Assembly (NCBI GenBank): GCA_002633005.1
Contig: NMRA01000525.1
Span: forward strand, 80,857 to 142,856
Reading direction: 5' to 3'
Source of the DNA: Phoronis australis
Taxonomy: Eukaryota; Phoronida; Phoronidae
Length of the DNA stretch: 62,000 nucleotides
In this document: positions 22,056-34,300 of the stretch, piece by piece
Layout of the letters: every line of letters starts with the position of its first letter
Numbering within the stretch: the stretch's first letter is position 1
Notes under the pieces: generated by a model
Databases searched by the model: none
What the model saw: only the letters and a program-made list of their open reading frames with translations
Told to the model about the DNA's origin: nothing
Translations under genes and position numbers: made by a program

Positions 22056-22353
22056 GAGTGCAGTTTAGGGGATCAAAGCTGAAATTTATTAGAGGCACAG
22101 TCATGAAATCATATGTACCCGACAGGCGTGTTAATTACAAATTATACACAGCTGTTTATGAAGAACAATATCTTTTTATCAACAATCTCGGTGAATACAG
22201 AGTACATTTAGCCTACAACTACGGTTACGTAGCACTGCTTCTATAAAATGTTCATCTGTCTCAGATTGTTCCGACAATTCACTGACAACACTTGAGTGCA
22301 GTCTTGGAATCTTCTGCATTGAGTGATGCGCTTGAACCTGCCAAAACTTGCAG

Positions 22354-22394
22354 CTAGCCCATGTTTTGCCGGTTACCCCAGCCCCTTCGGTGAT
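22354..22394 (-). CDS. IGBP1: IGBP1 exon 9 (stop codon)
   Basis: 41-bp terminal exon. Acceptor ttattccag; encodes D-HRRGWGNRQNMG and TAG at 22356-22354. It matches the conserved C-terminus of alpha4 proteins and completes the codon split at the end of exon 8. Confidence 0.95.
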
Positions 22395-25300
22395 CTGGAA
22401 TAAAAAGTCATGCAGCGGTATTTTTATTAGTTGCTGATCGACTAGAAATCATATGTTACTGTACACCCATAGTTTAATACTATAACTCGCACCAATTTCA
22501 ACCAAATAAATTGTTTTTTTCAACATTTGAAATAGTAGCATGTCAACCTATGCGTTTTTACCTGTTTGTTATGTTTTTGCAGTTTCTGCAGTGCTACGTC
22601 GTAGCCCTAAAATGCAATGAATTTTATGTACTTGTTATTCATTTTTGACTAAGCTGACAATAAATTTCTCAAATCTTCTTTTTGACTTTTACTGGCAATA
22701 TCTTTTGTCAAAATAATCTCAGATCTGCATCAATTGAAAATTCCCATCACTGTTCGTCTCTCTCTAGCCCACACACACAAATGAGATTTACGAGCTTATG
22801 CTGTACCTATGTAATGCATTTTACCACTTGAACAATTAATATTTGGACTTTTTTCGTCAGTGTTATGATTTTTAATGCCATTGCTGAATAATTGGAGCAA
22901 ACAAAGCTTGATGTGTAGGTACTAGCCAATCAAAAGTGAGAAGCAGCTTGATGTGTAGGTACTAGCCAATCACAAGTGAGAAGCAGCTTGATGTGTAGGT
23001 ACTAGCCAATCACAAGTGAGAAGCAGCTTGATGTGTAGGTACTAGCCAATCACAAGTGAGAAGCAACTTGATGTGTAGGTACTAGCCAATCACAAGTGAG
23101 AAGCAACTTGATGTGTAGGTACTAGCCAATCACAAGTGAGAAGCAGCGAGACCACATGGTCTGCTTGTAAATTTTATTTGAATGGAAAGAAAATAAAATT
23201 ACCCAGAGAATTGCAGTTTTGAAAGACTACAGTAATCGTCCATTTTTGACCACATTATGTTAATTTGTAAACCATATACAGTACACATAAAAATAATGAG
23301 GCAAAATATAGCGTCTCTCATGATGGCAATGAACCAGGCCATTCTAACTACTTCCATAGTGACTTTCGCATGCACTCAACTGCCATGGCAGAGAGTTCCG
23401 GGTCATTTTTCCTCAGATTTTTTGTGTGAACTGTAGGTTAGTTATAGTAAGCCAAAAACGCAGATGGATAAAGGGTCTTCTGGGGGCCGACCCCAGACCA
23501 CACACATCCAAAAAACAACTGTGAGCCATTTGGAGTACCCAGTGAAAAAGTTTTTCCTTTGAAAACTGGTTGGCTCACACTTGCAACATCCTAGATCTAC
23601 ATCATTTCCTAAATAAAGTGAACAGACCTCAGTGGACAAACATAAATGCACTTAATGCCAGAATTCTTTTTCAAAAAGATGAAACTTATGTCGCAACAAA
23701 ATAGCGCTACTGGCAAACAAAAGCAAGAGAAAATTCTGATGTTTCATTACCATACCACCGATTCTTTTCCGTTACACTAGGCAACTATTAGGCAGAATTC
23801 AAGCAACCGGCTAACCCCAAACCTAAGATTTTGGTGAAATTTTGCCCGAGAATGAAAATGAATCGAGAGATGTTACAGCACTTTCACGGATTACAACAGC
23901 GAATCAGCGCTGTCATATTTACTTAAAAAATTGAAAACAATTGTTCAGTGACTTACGACATCAGTCAGAAATTCGGTGTTGCGCCCCACACACCTACTTA
24001 TTAACTAAATCTCACAAGAGCAAAGACTGAGAATATACGCGTGTCAAATGCTCATTAGAAAATTTCAATGAATTACTTCTAGACAATGATGTTCCAATAA
24101 TTACTTGGTGATTAAACTTTTTTCAGCAACTTGTGAGGTGGGAGTGTAAGACCAAATATCTGTTTTAAATCACAATTCATGAGACAGATCCCTGGTATTC
24201 CCAGGCATACAGTAGTTAGCTGGCAATCTATGGTATGTAGGGACCAACCTAAAGATAAACGTTTCTGGGAAACTATGCATAATTGCGGCCACCAAACCAC
24301 GCACAAAAAAGACTTACTTAGTCAAAATTTTGCAAGTTGCATTCTTATTTTCATAGAATGGATATTCAATTGCCTATCTGTATCTTGAATTGTCATGAAA
24401 GCTGAAACTTGTCCTGCTTACTTTGTGAAGCATTGTTAGGCCAGGTAATAGCAAGGTATGATCTCAAAAACAAGAAGAGAAAAGGTGGGATCCAATGAAG
24501 CATAATGCAGTTTTAAGAACTCCTTGGACAGAATCACATTCTAGACAATTTCCTTGGTCAAAGTTGCTCATTTCTGCTCGTTTCAAGTTCGCTTCGTCCG
24601 AAAGTTAAGAGCTCCTCTTACCATCTTTCCATTCGTCCCAGCCTCGTGCCTTCTTCAGTTCGTCCGGGTCATCCTTGTCCAATCTCTCCTCTTTTTCGAT
24701 GTCTTGTCGCTCGCTCTCCCTCTCTCGGAACACCGGGTCATTGGCTTGCATCTGTTTTTGCATGTCACTGAAACAGTTTTCAACACCAGGTAAATCACAG
24801 TGAGCAAACCTTAAGATGGAATCCGCTGTGGATTTGCTCCAGAAGAAAACAAGAAAAACTGTCTTCAGATTGTAAAAGATGCTATGGAATACCATCCGGA
24901 ATAACTGGCACATACAGTAAATACCAAAAGTATAGCTATGGAATACCATCGGGATTGTCATGATCCAAAACAAATGGCACATACAGTAGCTGCCAAAAGT
25001 ATAGCTAAAATGGCCCTGAATTCCCTGTCATATTAATTGGGTGGAAGCTAAATTCAAAGTCAGAGTTGTCTCCCCTCATGAAGCTGGGGAAATAACAGGA
25101 AAGTTAGTGGGGTGGCTAAGCCACTCTGTAATTACAATTTGGACACCCTGAGTTATTACCAATAATTTCTGCTCTTAACAGAATTAGCGGTCATGACCAC
25201 GAAATTGTATTTTGTCTGACTGCTTGTGTCACATACTGAGTAGCAAATTGAGGAAATGAAGACTCCCAAATGATGCCTATTCATTATTTTCTGCCTTTTT

Positions 25301-28300
25301 GTCCTGATGGGAGGCATGTAGTCTTTCTTCACCCTACTAAAACTGTTGTTTAAAGTACTTGCCAAAAACTGTTAAAACCCTGAGAAAAATCAGTGAGATT
25401 TTTTAAGTAAATACCTTAATCACTGGAAGAGTATATGCTATGAACAATCATTTAGCAGCTTGTCGACAGTCATAATCTTTGACTTTCTTTTGATATTAAA
25501 AAATTTAAGACAATTAATGATGGCTTGAAGTGAATGAATGGCAGTTTTCCTATGTTCCTGGGACTTGTTACACCACTATCGCAAAATTCAATCCATGAAT
25601 AAAGCACCCACAGTATAAGTGACACTGCAATCAAAATCGTTGAAATATAGAATTTGCCAATAGTAATTTTTGTGCTGCTTGAAAATAATTCAGAAATCCT
25701 TGTAGATATGAGACGTACCATAAAGTAGTAATAGTCGCAAGAGTCCTGGATATTGAAAATCAGCATGATAACTGTTATTGAGTGGAGAAATTTGGTTCTC
25801 AAAATGCAGTGACTGTTACTATTAAACCTTATGCAATGCTGACTTTGAAAACCATTTTGATTTGGTTCGTGTTTGGGGTGGAATCCTTTTTGATACAGGG
25901 AGTGAGTGTTCCTAACTACATGTGACTGAATGGAATTCAGTGGGTGATTTCATCGCTGCTACCTTATTCAGAAGATTGCACGCTTGTCTTGTCCCTACTT
26001 AGCGCCACTTAGGTCTTAAAGTGACACTACCATTTACATAATGAGTAAAAATATCACGATTATCAATAGGTCACTCACAGCTCAATGAAATTCATACAAA
26101 AATGTGAGGACACTGCATTGTGCCGTCATTATTTCAATCATTTAATATACCCAGGTCCAGGTAATCGCCCAGCGGCTATCTGCTGGTCTGCCCACTCCTC
26201 GATGGTATAAACAGGAAGGCTGGGGTAGCCTGCGCCTAGCACTTTCTTCTGGATATCACTTTTAGTGATGATAAATGGACGAGATAACTGAAACAGCAAA
26301 CTGTACTTAAGACTTATGTCTGACATTCCACTCAGCTATTTTTACGTGAAAAATAATTTTATTAATCAAATCTCACTTGAGCAGAAGTCTCCCAAGAATA
26401 TACAAGTTAAGTAACTGCTAGTTATTAAGATAATTTCAGCAATTATTTTTAGAGTGTGATGCACTCGTAATTACTTGGCGAAATCTTTTTTCACTAATTG
26501 TGAAGTCACAGTGTGAGACCAAAGTTCTAACGTAAGTCTTATGTCACTTTCATGAAACAGACCACTGCTGTTTAAAAGGATACTAAGCCAAGTTTTGACG
26601 ATTTCCACCAATTCTCGTTTTGTCACCTGCTAATGCACCATTGGTGTGAACATTCCAAAATAAAAGAAGGAATCAGCTAAAATCTCATAGAAAGGATATT
26701 GTGGTCCTTGGTGGGTGGTCTTTTCCTACAGTTGGCGTGTAATTCGCTGAAAGCGTAAGTCACGCTTGCTCGTTGATCAGACTTTGAAAGGAGTGTTCAA
26801 ATTTTCCTCTACAGTTCTGAGGGTTGTCAAGGGTTATAGAGCATCGTTTTGTTTCAGAGAACTGGAAGGGAAAGACGTTTTTAGTATCTGATATAGGCCA
26901 AAACCGGGTTTAGTATCCATTTAAACAAAACAGCCGAGTAACTACCTGTGGATTTTTATTGGGTTTTTCCTTTGGTTTGGGTGGGTTTCCTTTGTGTTTT
27001 GCCATGTACTTTAGTATTGGTATTTCCTCTGAAATAACAAGCAAATCTTGAAACTAGTATGTCGGTATTAACTCAAAATCAAGACGTCGGTATCTTGCTT
27101 GTCGTATATGCACAAGTCACACTTAGCTCCACATTGCTTTTTCTAAATTAACGAGTTTTCAACAAAAATTTTCACTCATTATCGTAAGACTGCGTACGTT
27201 TGTCAAAGTAACTACAACACATATACGTGTCCATGTGTGGTGAGGGTGTGTCGTATCTGTACAGTGTCGTATCTGTACAGTGTCGTATCTGTACAGTGTC
27301 GTATCTGTACAGTGTCGTATCTGTACAGTGTCGTATCTGTACAGTGTCGTATCTGTACAGTGTCGTATCTGTACAGTGTCGTATCTGTACAGTGTCGTAT
27401 CTGTACACGTTAACATACACATTTATCAAGAGAGAACACAAGATACAACTACTTAACAAAAACAACAAAAAGTAATCATATAAAACTGACACAAAATGTC
27501 TCCAACACTGCAAGTATATGTTACTTTGTATAGTGACACATTACATCTATTTTACATTATACATAATAATGAAATTTTGTAATTGGCTAAACTGTGGAAT
27601 ATTGCCTTTAGTTTTCAGTTTAGATTTAAAATTCTAGTTTATAAGCAAAAAAATTATATTGTAAACTAATGCTTTCTTAGAAGAATCAAAAAAATCAAAC
27701 AGAGCTATTCTCACTAAAGATATGGTTTAGCCAATAGAATAATCTAATCCATAATGGTTTAGCCAATGGAATAATCTAATCCATAATGGTTAAACACAGA
27801 ATGTAACGCCCAAACATGTCATTCTATGAGTGTCAGGGGCATGAGTACAGACAGTACAAGATCATAATTGACTATCATGGCAATTTTTTGCAAAAAACTA
27901 TTGGTTGGAATAACTTTGTGAATCAGCCTAAATTGAAACCAAAGTTAATGTTAAATAGACATGTTTTTTGTCGAAGATATTTACACTACGTGAAAATCTG
28001 TGAAACTTTCCCTAGTTCCTATTCAAAACAATTCAAAAGCAATCTCAAATCATGGTAAAAATAAAATAACGGGGGTTCACCAAATTTGAGATCTACCAAC
28101 ATGTTTAGTATAACAGCGAATCTTTGATTTTCGCAATCACGCAAAATGGTCAGAATTCACAGAATTTGTCTCGTTTCACAGAATTAGAGGTTTCATGCAC
28201 AATTCACAGAATTCAGTTGCACTATATAACACAGTTCTAATATTTCAGTTTTTTTACCAAAAGGTAAGAAAAACAATCCATTAAATTTCATGATTCTGGT

Positions 28301-31300
28301 CACAAATTGATTGACGGCCGTTTTGCAGAAGACATGTTTCAGTAGTTATCCATTCATTCTCGAGGTGGCGCTGTTCTTTTTGCAGGTTTGTGAAACAACC
28401 AACAATGCATGCAGCAGCTGTAAAATGTAGCTGGGACATAGTTTAGTGGAAAAAGTAAAGCAGGTCCCTATTGTTATTTATCATTCTGAAAATATAAACG
28501 GAATTTGCAAATTTACAAATTGGAAAAAAGACAAAATTTCTTGTTTGATAAATGATTTCTCCGTTTTTGAAAATAGAAAATCGGGGTCTGTAACAAGACT
28601 ACCAAAATGTTGTGGTCTTTTAACCAATTACAGAATTAAGTGCTCCTAAAATGCCAGGTCTTGCATAACCGCCACGGGGTCTTGCATAACCGTCACTGGA
28701 AGGGATCGTGCACTTAATCAAGCCAACATGGCAGTGCAATTTGCAATTAACAGGGCTTAGAACAATGACAAAACAAAGGAAAATTTTCCAGATGTGTTGT
28801 TCCACAAATAAATAGGCTTGAGTGATAGAAATATCTTTTGTGTTGTAAACTTTAACTGAAATAAACGTTTTCGCATGAATAAAGTTAAAATAATGATAAA
28901 AAGAGCCGCAAACCGAGGAAACTGGAAATCAAAAGAGAGGGAATTGAAACAAAAAAGGAAGTCGTCTTAAAAGAGGAAAATTCCAAGCCCTGATGTAAAC
29001 AAACGTATAATAAATTTGGTCATAAACAGATAGAACTCGAGCAAACATTTTTAAGTCTGGTCATAATTTCATGTTAATATACATGTAGGTAGAACTCACG
29101 TTTTATACTGTCAATCTCATCTTCACTTATCATAACCCAATTTTTAAGTAGCGTTAAGTAGTATTCCCGCTGAAATGACAAGCTTCAAATTAGAATGGCT
29201 TTGAAGAAAAACAAACTGAAAAATATTAAACAAATTTCACTTAAAATTCCCAAATGATCAGATAATTCCGATTAGCTCTTAACATAAATGCTTGCAATAC
29301 CTCAAATACTAGACGTCTGTTTCATAAACAATGATTTCAGACTTCAGTCAGAAATTTGGTCTTACGCTCCTCTTAACTATTTCTAAAAAATAATTAATCT
29401 CACTTGAGTAAAAGTGCTAAGAGTCTGAGAACAGTCACAAGATTACTAGTAAACGAGAAGATTTCTATAAATTACTTATAGACTGGGATGCGTTCATAAT
29501 TACTTGACTAAACTATTTTTCAGCAAATGTGAATTGGGAGCCAATTTCTGTCTTGAGTCTTGCATCACTTTCATCATACACACACTTGAGTACGTGTGTG
29601 CTTACCACAGAAAAAACAACTTACTCACTGAATGCAATCCTAGACATGCTACAGAACAAAAGTTTAAGGTTCAACTTTGTTGCAAAATTTCCTGTCCAGA
29701 GAGCAGGCAAGTACAAAAAATGTAATACAAACAATGTAATACAAACAATGTAATACAAACAATGTAATACATTCCCCAGTTATCAACTGTATCAAAAGCA
29801 GACAAAGTTCATCAAGGACTGCAAAAATGTTGTTTTAAAAAACATGTTTAACAGACAACTTGTTAGGGCTGTTCCAGCAAAATCTGTATGGGAGGGGGGA
29901 AGGCACCGCCCATGATTTTCATTTATTTCTCCAACCCATGACCTATAATTTTTTAATTATTTTTAATAGGTTAAAATATAAAATCCAACACTTGCAAACA
30001 AATTGCCTCCAGGAGGACCTGTTAAGAACTTAGATGATTGACAGACAAGAACTAGTTGTCTTGTCCAATATTGTCAAAAACTAAAGTAGCCTGTGAGCAA
30101 TACTTTTGGCAGCCACCAGGTGTCTCTGTTAACCACGTGTCTATAATTTCAATGAACATTTTTTCAATTATAAGGATCTATGAATCTCAAACTGTCTCCA
30201 CGAACTCTTTTATACTTCTATGTCAAGTGAATATTGGAACTTGTTTATCTTACTCCTCATACTTTTTATTTAAAAATCATCAATTTTCTTATATGTGTTA
30301 ACACCAGTTTAGTGTTGCATAACTTTTCAATTCAGTAGGACTGCAGACAAACAGTTGGCTCAAATCAAGTTGCCCATGACTTGATTAATGGCTTAGTGAA
30401 CATATTGCACTCTGTTCACTGGCAATATGGGCTTTTTTGTATTGGGATAAGTTAGGATATATGCCAATTGCATTTTTTTTTTAGTTTATATGGCTGAAGT
30501 AACCAACCTGTCAACATTAACAGGTCAAAAAATACCACCCATTTGTAATGCATCACTTGTTACAGGAACGACCACCCATAATTTGAGTTTTTTTCTGAAG
30601 ACCACCACCCATGAATTTTTATTTCTACTGCCGTCCCCCCCCTCCCACACGGATTTTACTGGAACAGCCCTTACATATTCTAATCTCCAGGGGTGGATTT
30701 AGAGGGGGGCAAAGGGGGCCATGGCCCCCTTAAAATTCTCCCCGATTCCATCTGGCAGTTCGGGTGTGCAAATCTCTAAGGGGCAAAATCCTGACTTATA
30801 CTCTGCCCTGGCCCCACCAACTCAAAATCCTGGATCTGCTCCTGATCTCATATTTACACATTCAGTATGAGTCTGGTAATCCTATCCTGAATTGAAATCT
30901 CTAAGTTTCGGAATGTCAGACACTCTCAAGCAGAGTCAAACGAACAAAGAATGATACACTGAGCATGTGTCCAGCTTTCCAAATATCCAGGTGCCGGTAA
31001 TGCAATTCGTTGTGCATTCAGTAAATTAGTGGGCTGATTTGACAATAATTCTGACACAAAATACTGACTGGCACCAAAGCAATGAACAACATACGAAAGG
31101 CCTTACCATAGACATCACATAGACCAGGCGCATGCCACTCAGATACATGCACCTCGCGTTGTCACTATGACGCCATATTGGAGAGTGCTACACAGGACAA
31201 AAATGGCGGAAAACACTGGGAGCCCTACGGCATCAGTCAGGAAATGCAGGGGCTCTCAGTGTTATTCCTGCAGCCAAAGAGTTACGTTTCTTGGTCCTAC

Positions 31301-34300
31301 CATTATGTCATTGGTTTTTTGGTTCGGCCGTGGAGTTTAGTTGTGCTGTTTTTATGTTCTGCCACCATACTTTAAGCGGAGTGACTATGCGATGTTTCCA
31401 AATCAGTCTTGGTGATTGACACCATATAAGATCAATTAAAAAGATAATTATTGACCACCATCTGCTATTATCTAATGATGATGCTGTTTGTCAATTATAC
31501 TTAAGCAAATATTTGGTATTAATGACAATCATATGAATTTTTACTTGTACTGAAAAATAACATCCCCAAAATTACTCGCCAGCCATTGAAATCAGTACAT
31601 CTAAGTGAACAATCTATTCTCTATTGAAATATATACTGCTTTAAAAACTCATTTCTTAATATGTATTCCAAAATCAGATGCTTTCTGTTGTATCAAAATA
31701 AACAAATTCCTGCAAAATCTGTGCTTATGTCGAAGTTGATATTGGAATTTTTTTTAGATTTGCACTGCTTGCTTACAAGCTCTCTGCTTTGTGACGAAAC
31801 TTGCGCAAAAAAGTAAAGTACACAGTAACCAAAATATCAAACCAGTGTGACTGAATTGCGCATCCAACCTTTACCCAAAATACAGAATTTCCCACTCGAA
31901 AGCAAATGGAAATATACCCAACCAAGCCAATGTAGCATTAATTATGACCCCGTGAAAAATGACCCTGGTTAGTTTTTTCACAGGGTATAAATTTAATGTG
32001 AAGAATTTTCAACCCATGAAAAAATGACCTCACATCTGTGAAAATCTGTCCCGTCATTATTCAATGGTTCCCTGCAACAGGGGGTTGGGATAAACAGACA
32101 GTGTGCGTGGGAGAAGAATTCATTTTAAATTTCTCGGCTGAGCGTAGCGCAGTACGTATATCAGATTAAGGGCGGGGATGGATAGGAACGGTTGGAAATA
32201 ATGTGTGGGAGTGGGGGTGATCTCTTTGTGAGCACACAATTACACGGTGTTTGGATACTGCAAAATGCCACCAAGTGCCTGGTGCTTGATCGGGGGGACT
32301 TCAGATCCGTGAGAGAGGAATACCGTGCGTGAGAGAAGAATATTTGTACGTTGGCAATTCCGAGCGATGCACAGGTAAAAAACTGAGTCTGCGTTCTATG
32401 CTTTTTACATTACAGCGTTCTAACTTTTTGAGTTGTATATCACAAGTAGGGTGGATGACCGCTGTAGCCAATATCTTACCCTAACGACTGATTAAGTCCA
32501 TTCTGGCAATTAGGGTTGGAGGGTCAGCTCTCTTTTGTTCGATAATTGCTCTTATCTCCGACAAGATCGTATCTTGTATCCTCACTGGGCTGTGCTGTTA
32601 AAAACAAGTTAAAGGAGTATGCCCTCCCCAAAAAAAAAACATTTTTATCAATTTAGATCGAGTAGTTCTACTCGATTACGGCACGTTCGGTTGCGTTACC
32701 TGACACCTGACGGCAGACAGCGGTGTTGAAATTATCCAATGACGTAATTGGTTTCACACGCAGTCTGCTCAGCAGTTCACAACACGGGTTACTGGTGTCA
32801 GGTTATCATTTGACTTCATCGTTTAACATCGATAAATATTATCGAACTTCGATGTGAAACCCTTAACAAGAGCAACGCAGAGCGTTGAAATGCGCCCACA
32901 ATTGCACCGTATACGGTATCCTTCTAGGGTTGTTTATTGGTACCATAAAGTGGCCAGTAGAGGGCATATATGAAGTATGTTGTACTTTGCAAAATGGAAA
33001 GGCATGGTACTTGTCTCCTCAATAGGCTAGGGGCAAAATGTGAGTAATCTTCATAATACAAGCACATCCTATACACCAGTTGCTTAAAGCACCACAGAAA
33101 CATAAAATTAAAAACAAATTTACCAACATACGAGATTAGCACAGCATTAGAATGCCAGAAACAANNNNNNNNNNNNNNNNNNNNNNNNNNNNNNNNNNNN
33201 NNNNNNNNNNNNNNNNNNNNNNNNNNNNNNNNNNNNNNNNNNNNNNNNNNNNNNNNNNNNNNNNNNNNNNNNNNNNNNNNNNNNNNNNNNNNNNNNNNNN
33301 NNNNNNNNNNNNNNNNNNNNNNNNNNNNNNNNNNNNNNNNNNNNNNNNNNNNNNNNNNNNNNNNNNNNNNNNNNNNNNNNNNNNNNNNNNNNNNNNNNNN
33401 NNNNNNNNNNNNNNNNNNNNNNNNNNNNNNNNNNNNNNNNNNNNNNNNNNNNNNNNNNNNNNNNNNNNNNNNNNNNNNNNNNNNNNNNNNNNNNNNNNNN
33501 NNNNNNNNNNNNNNNNNNNNNNNNNNNNNNNNNNNNNNNNNNNNNNNNNNNNNNNNNNNNNNNNNNNNNNNNNNNNNNNNNNNNNNNNNNNNNNNNNNNN
33601 NNNNNNNNNNNNNNNNNNNNNNNNNNNNNNNNNNNNNNNNNNNNNNNNNNNNNNNNNNNNNNNNNNNNNNNNNNNNNNNNNNNNNNNNNNNNNNNNNNNN
33701 NNNNNNNNNNNNNNNNNNNNNNNNNNNNNNNNNNNNNNNNNNNNNNNNNNNNNNNNNNNNNNNNNNNNNNNNNNNNNNNNNNNNNNNNNNNNNNNNNNNN
33801 NNNNNNNNNNNNNNNNNNNNNNNNNNNNNNNNNNNNNNNNNNNNNNNNNNNNNNNNNNNNNNNNNNNNNNNNNNNNNNNNNNNNNNNNNNNNNNNNNNNN
33901 NNNNNNNNNNNNNNNNNNNNNNNNNNNNNNNNNNNNNNNNNNNNNNNNNNNNNNNNNNNNNNNNNNNNNNNNNNNNNNNNNNNNNNNNNNNNNNNNNNNG
34001 AAAACGGCAGGATAGCGTCATCTCACTACTAGGTGCCTACATACCAAATTTCATGAAAATCCGTTCAGGACTTTTGAAGATACAAAGGTAAGCGTAAAAA
34101 GCTAAAATTGCCACTAGGGGGCACACCGGTAGTCGGATCCGTCCGAAAGTTCGCACATGCCGTCCCATTCATGAATGGAACATATGTGCCAAATTTCATG
34201 AACGTATGTCAAAGGGTTTTGGAGATAGAGCAGCGGACGCCAGACGCCGGACGCCGGACGGACGCCGCCCGGACGGACGGACGGACGGACGGAGATGACG

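Noticed and set aside
22905-23144. Regular direct repeats that might suggest a CRISPR array
   Set aside because: Units are contiguous 40-bp copies without unique spacers, in a eukaryotic intron.
32924-34021. Long open frames on both strands (up to 365 codons)
   Set aside because: They run through 835 undetermined bases; the real sequence on either side is non-coding and part of a repeat.
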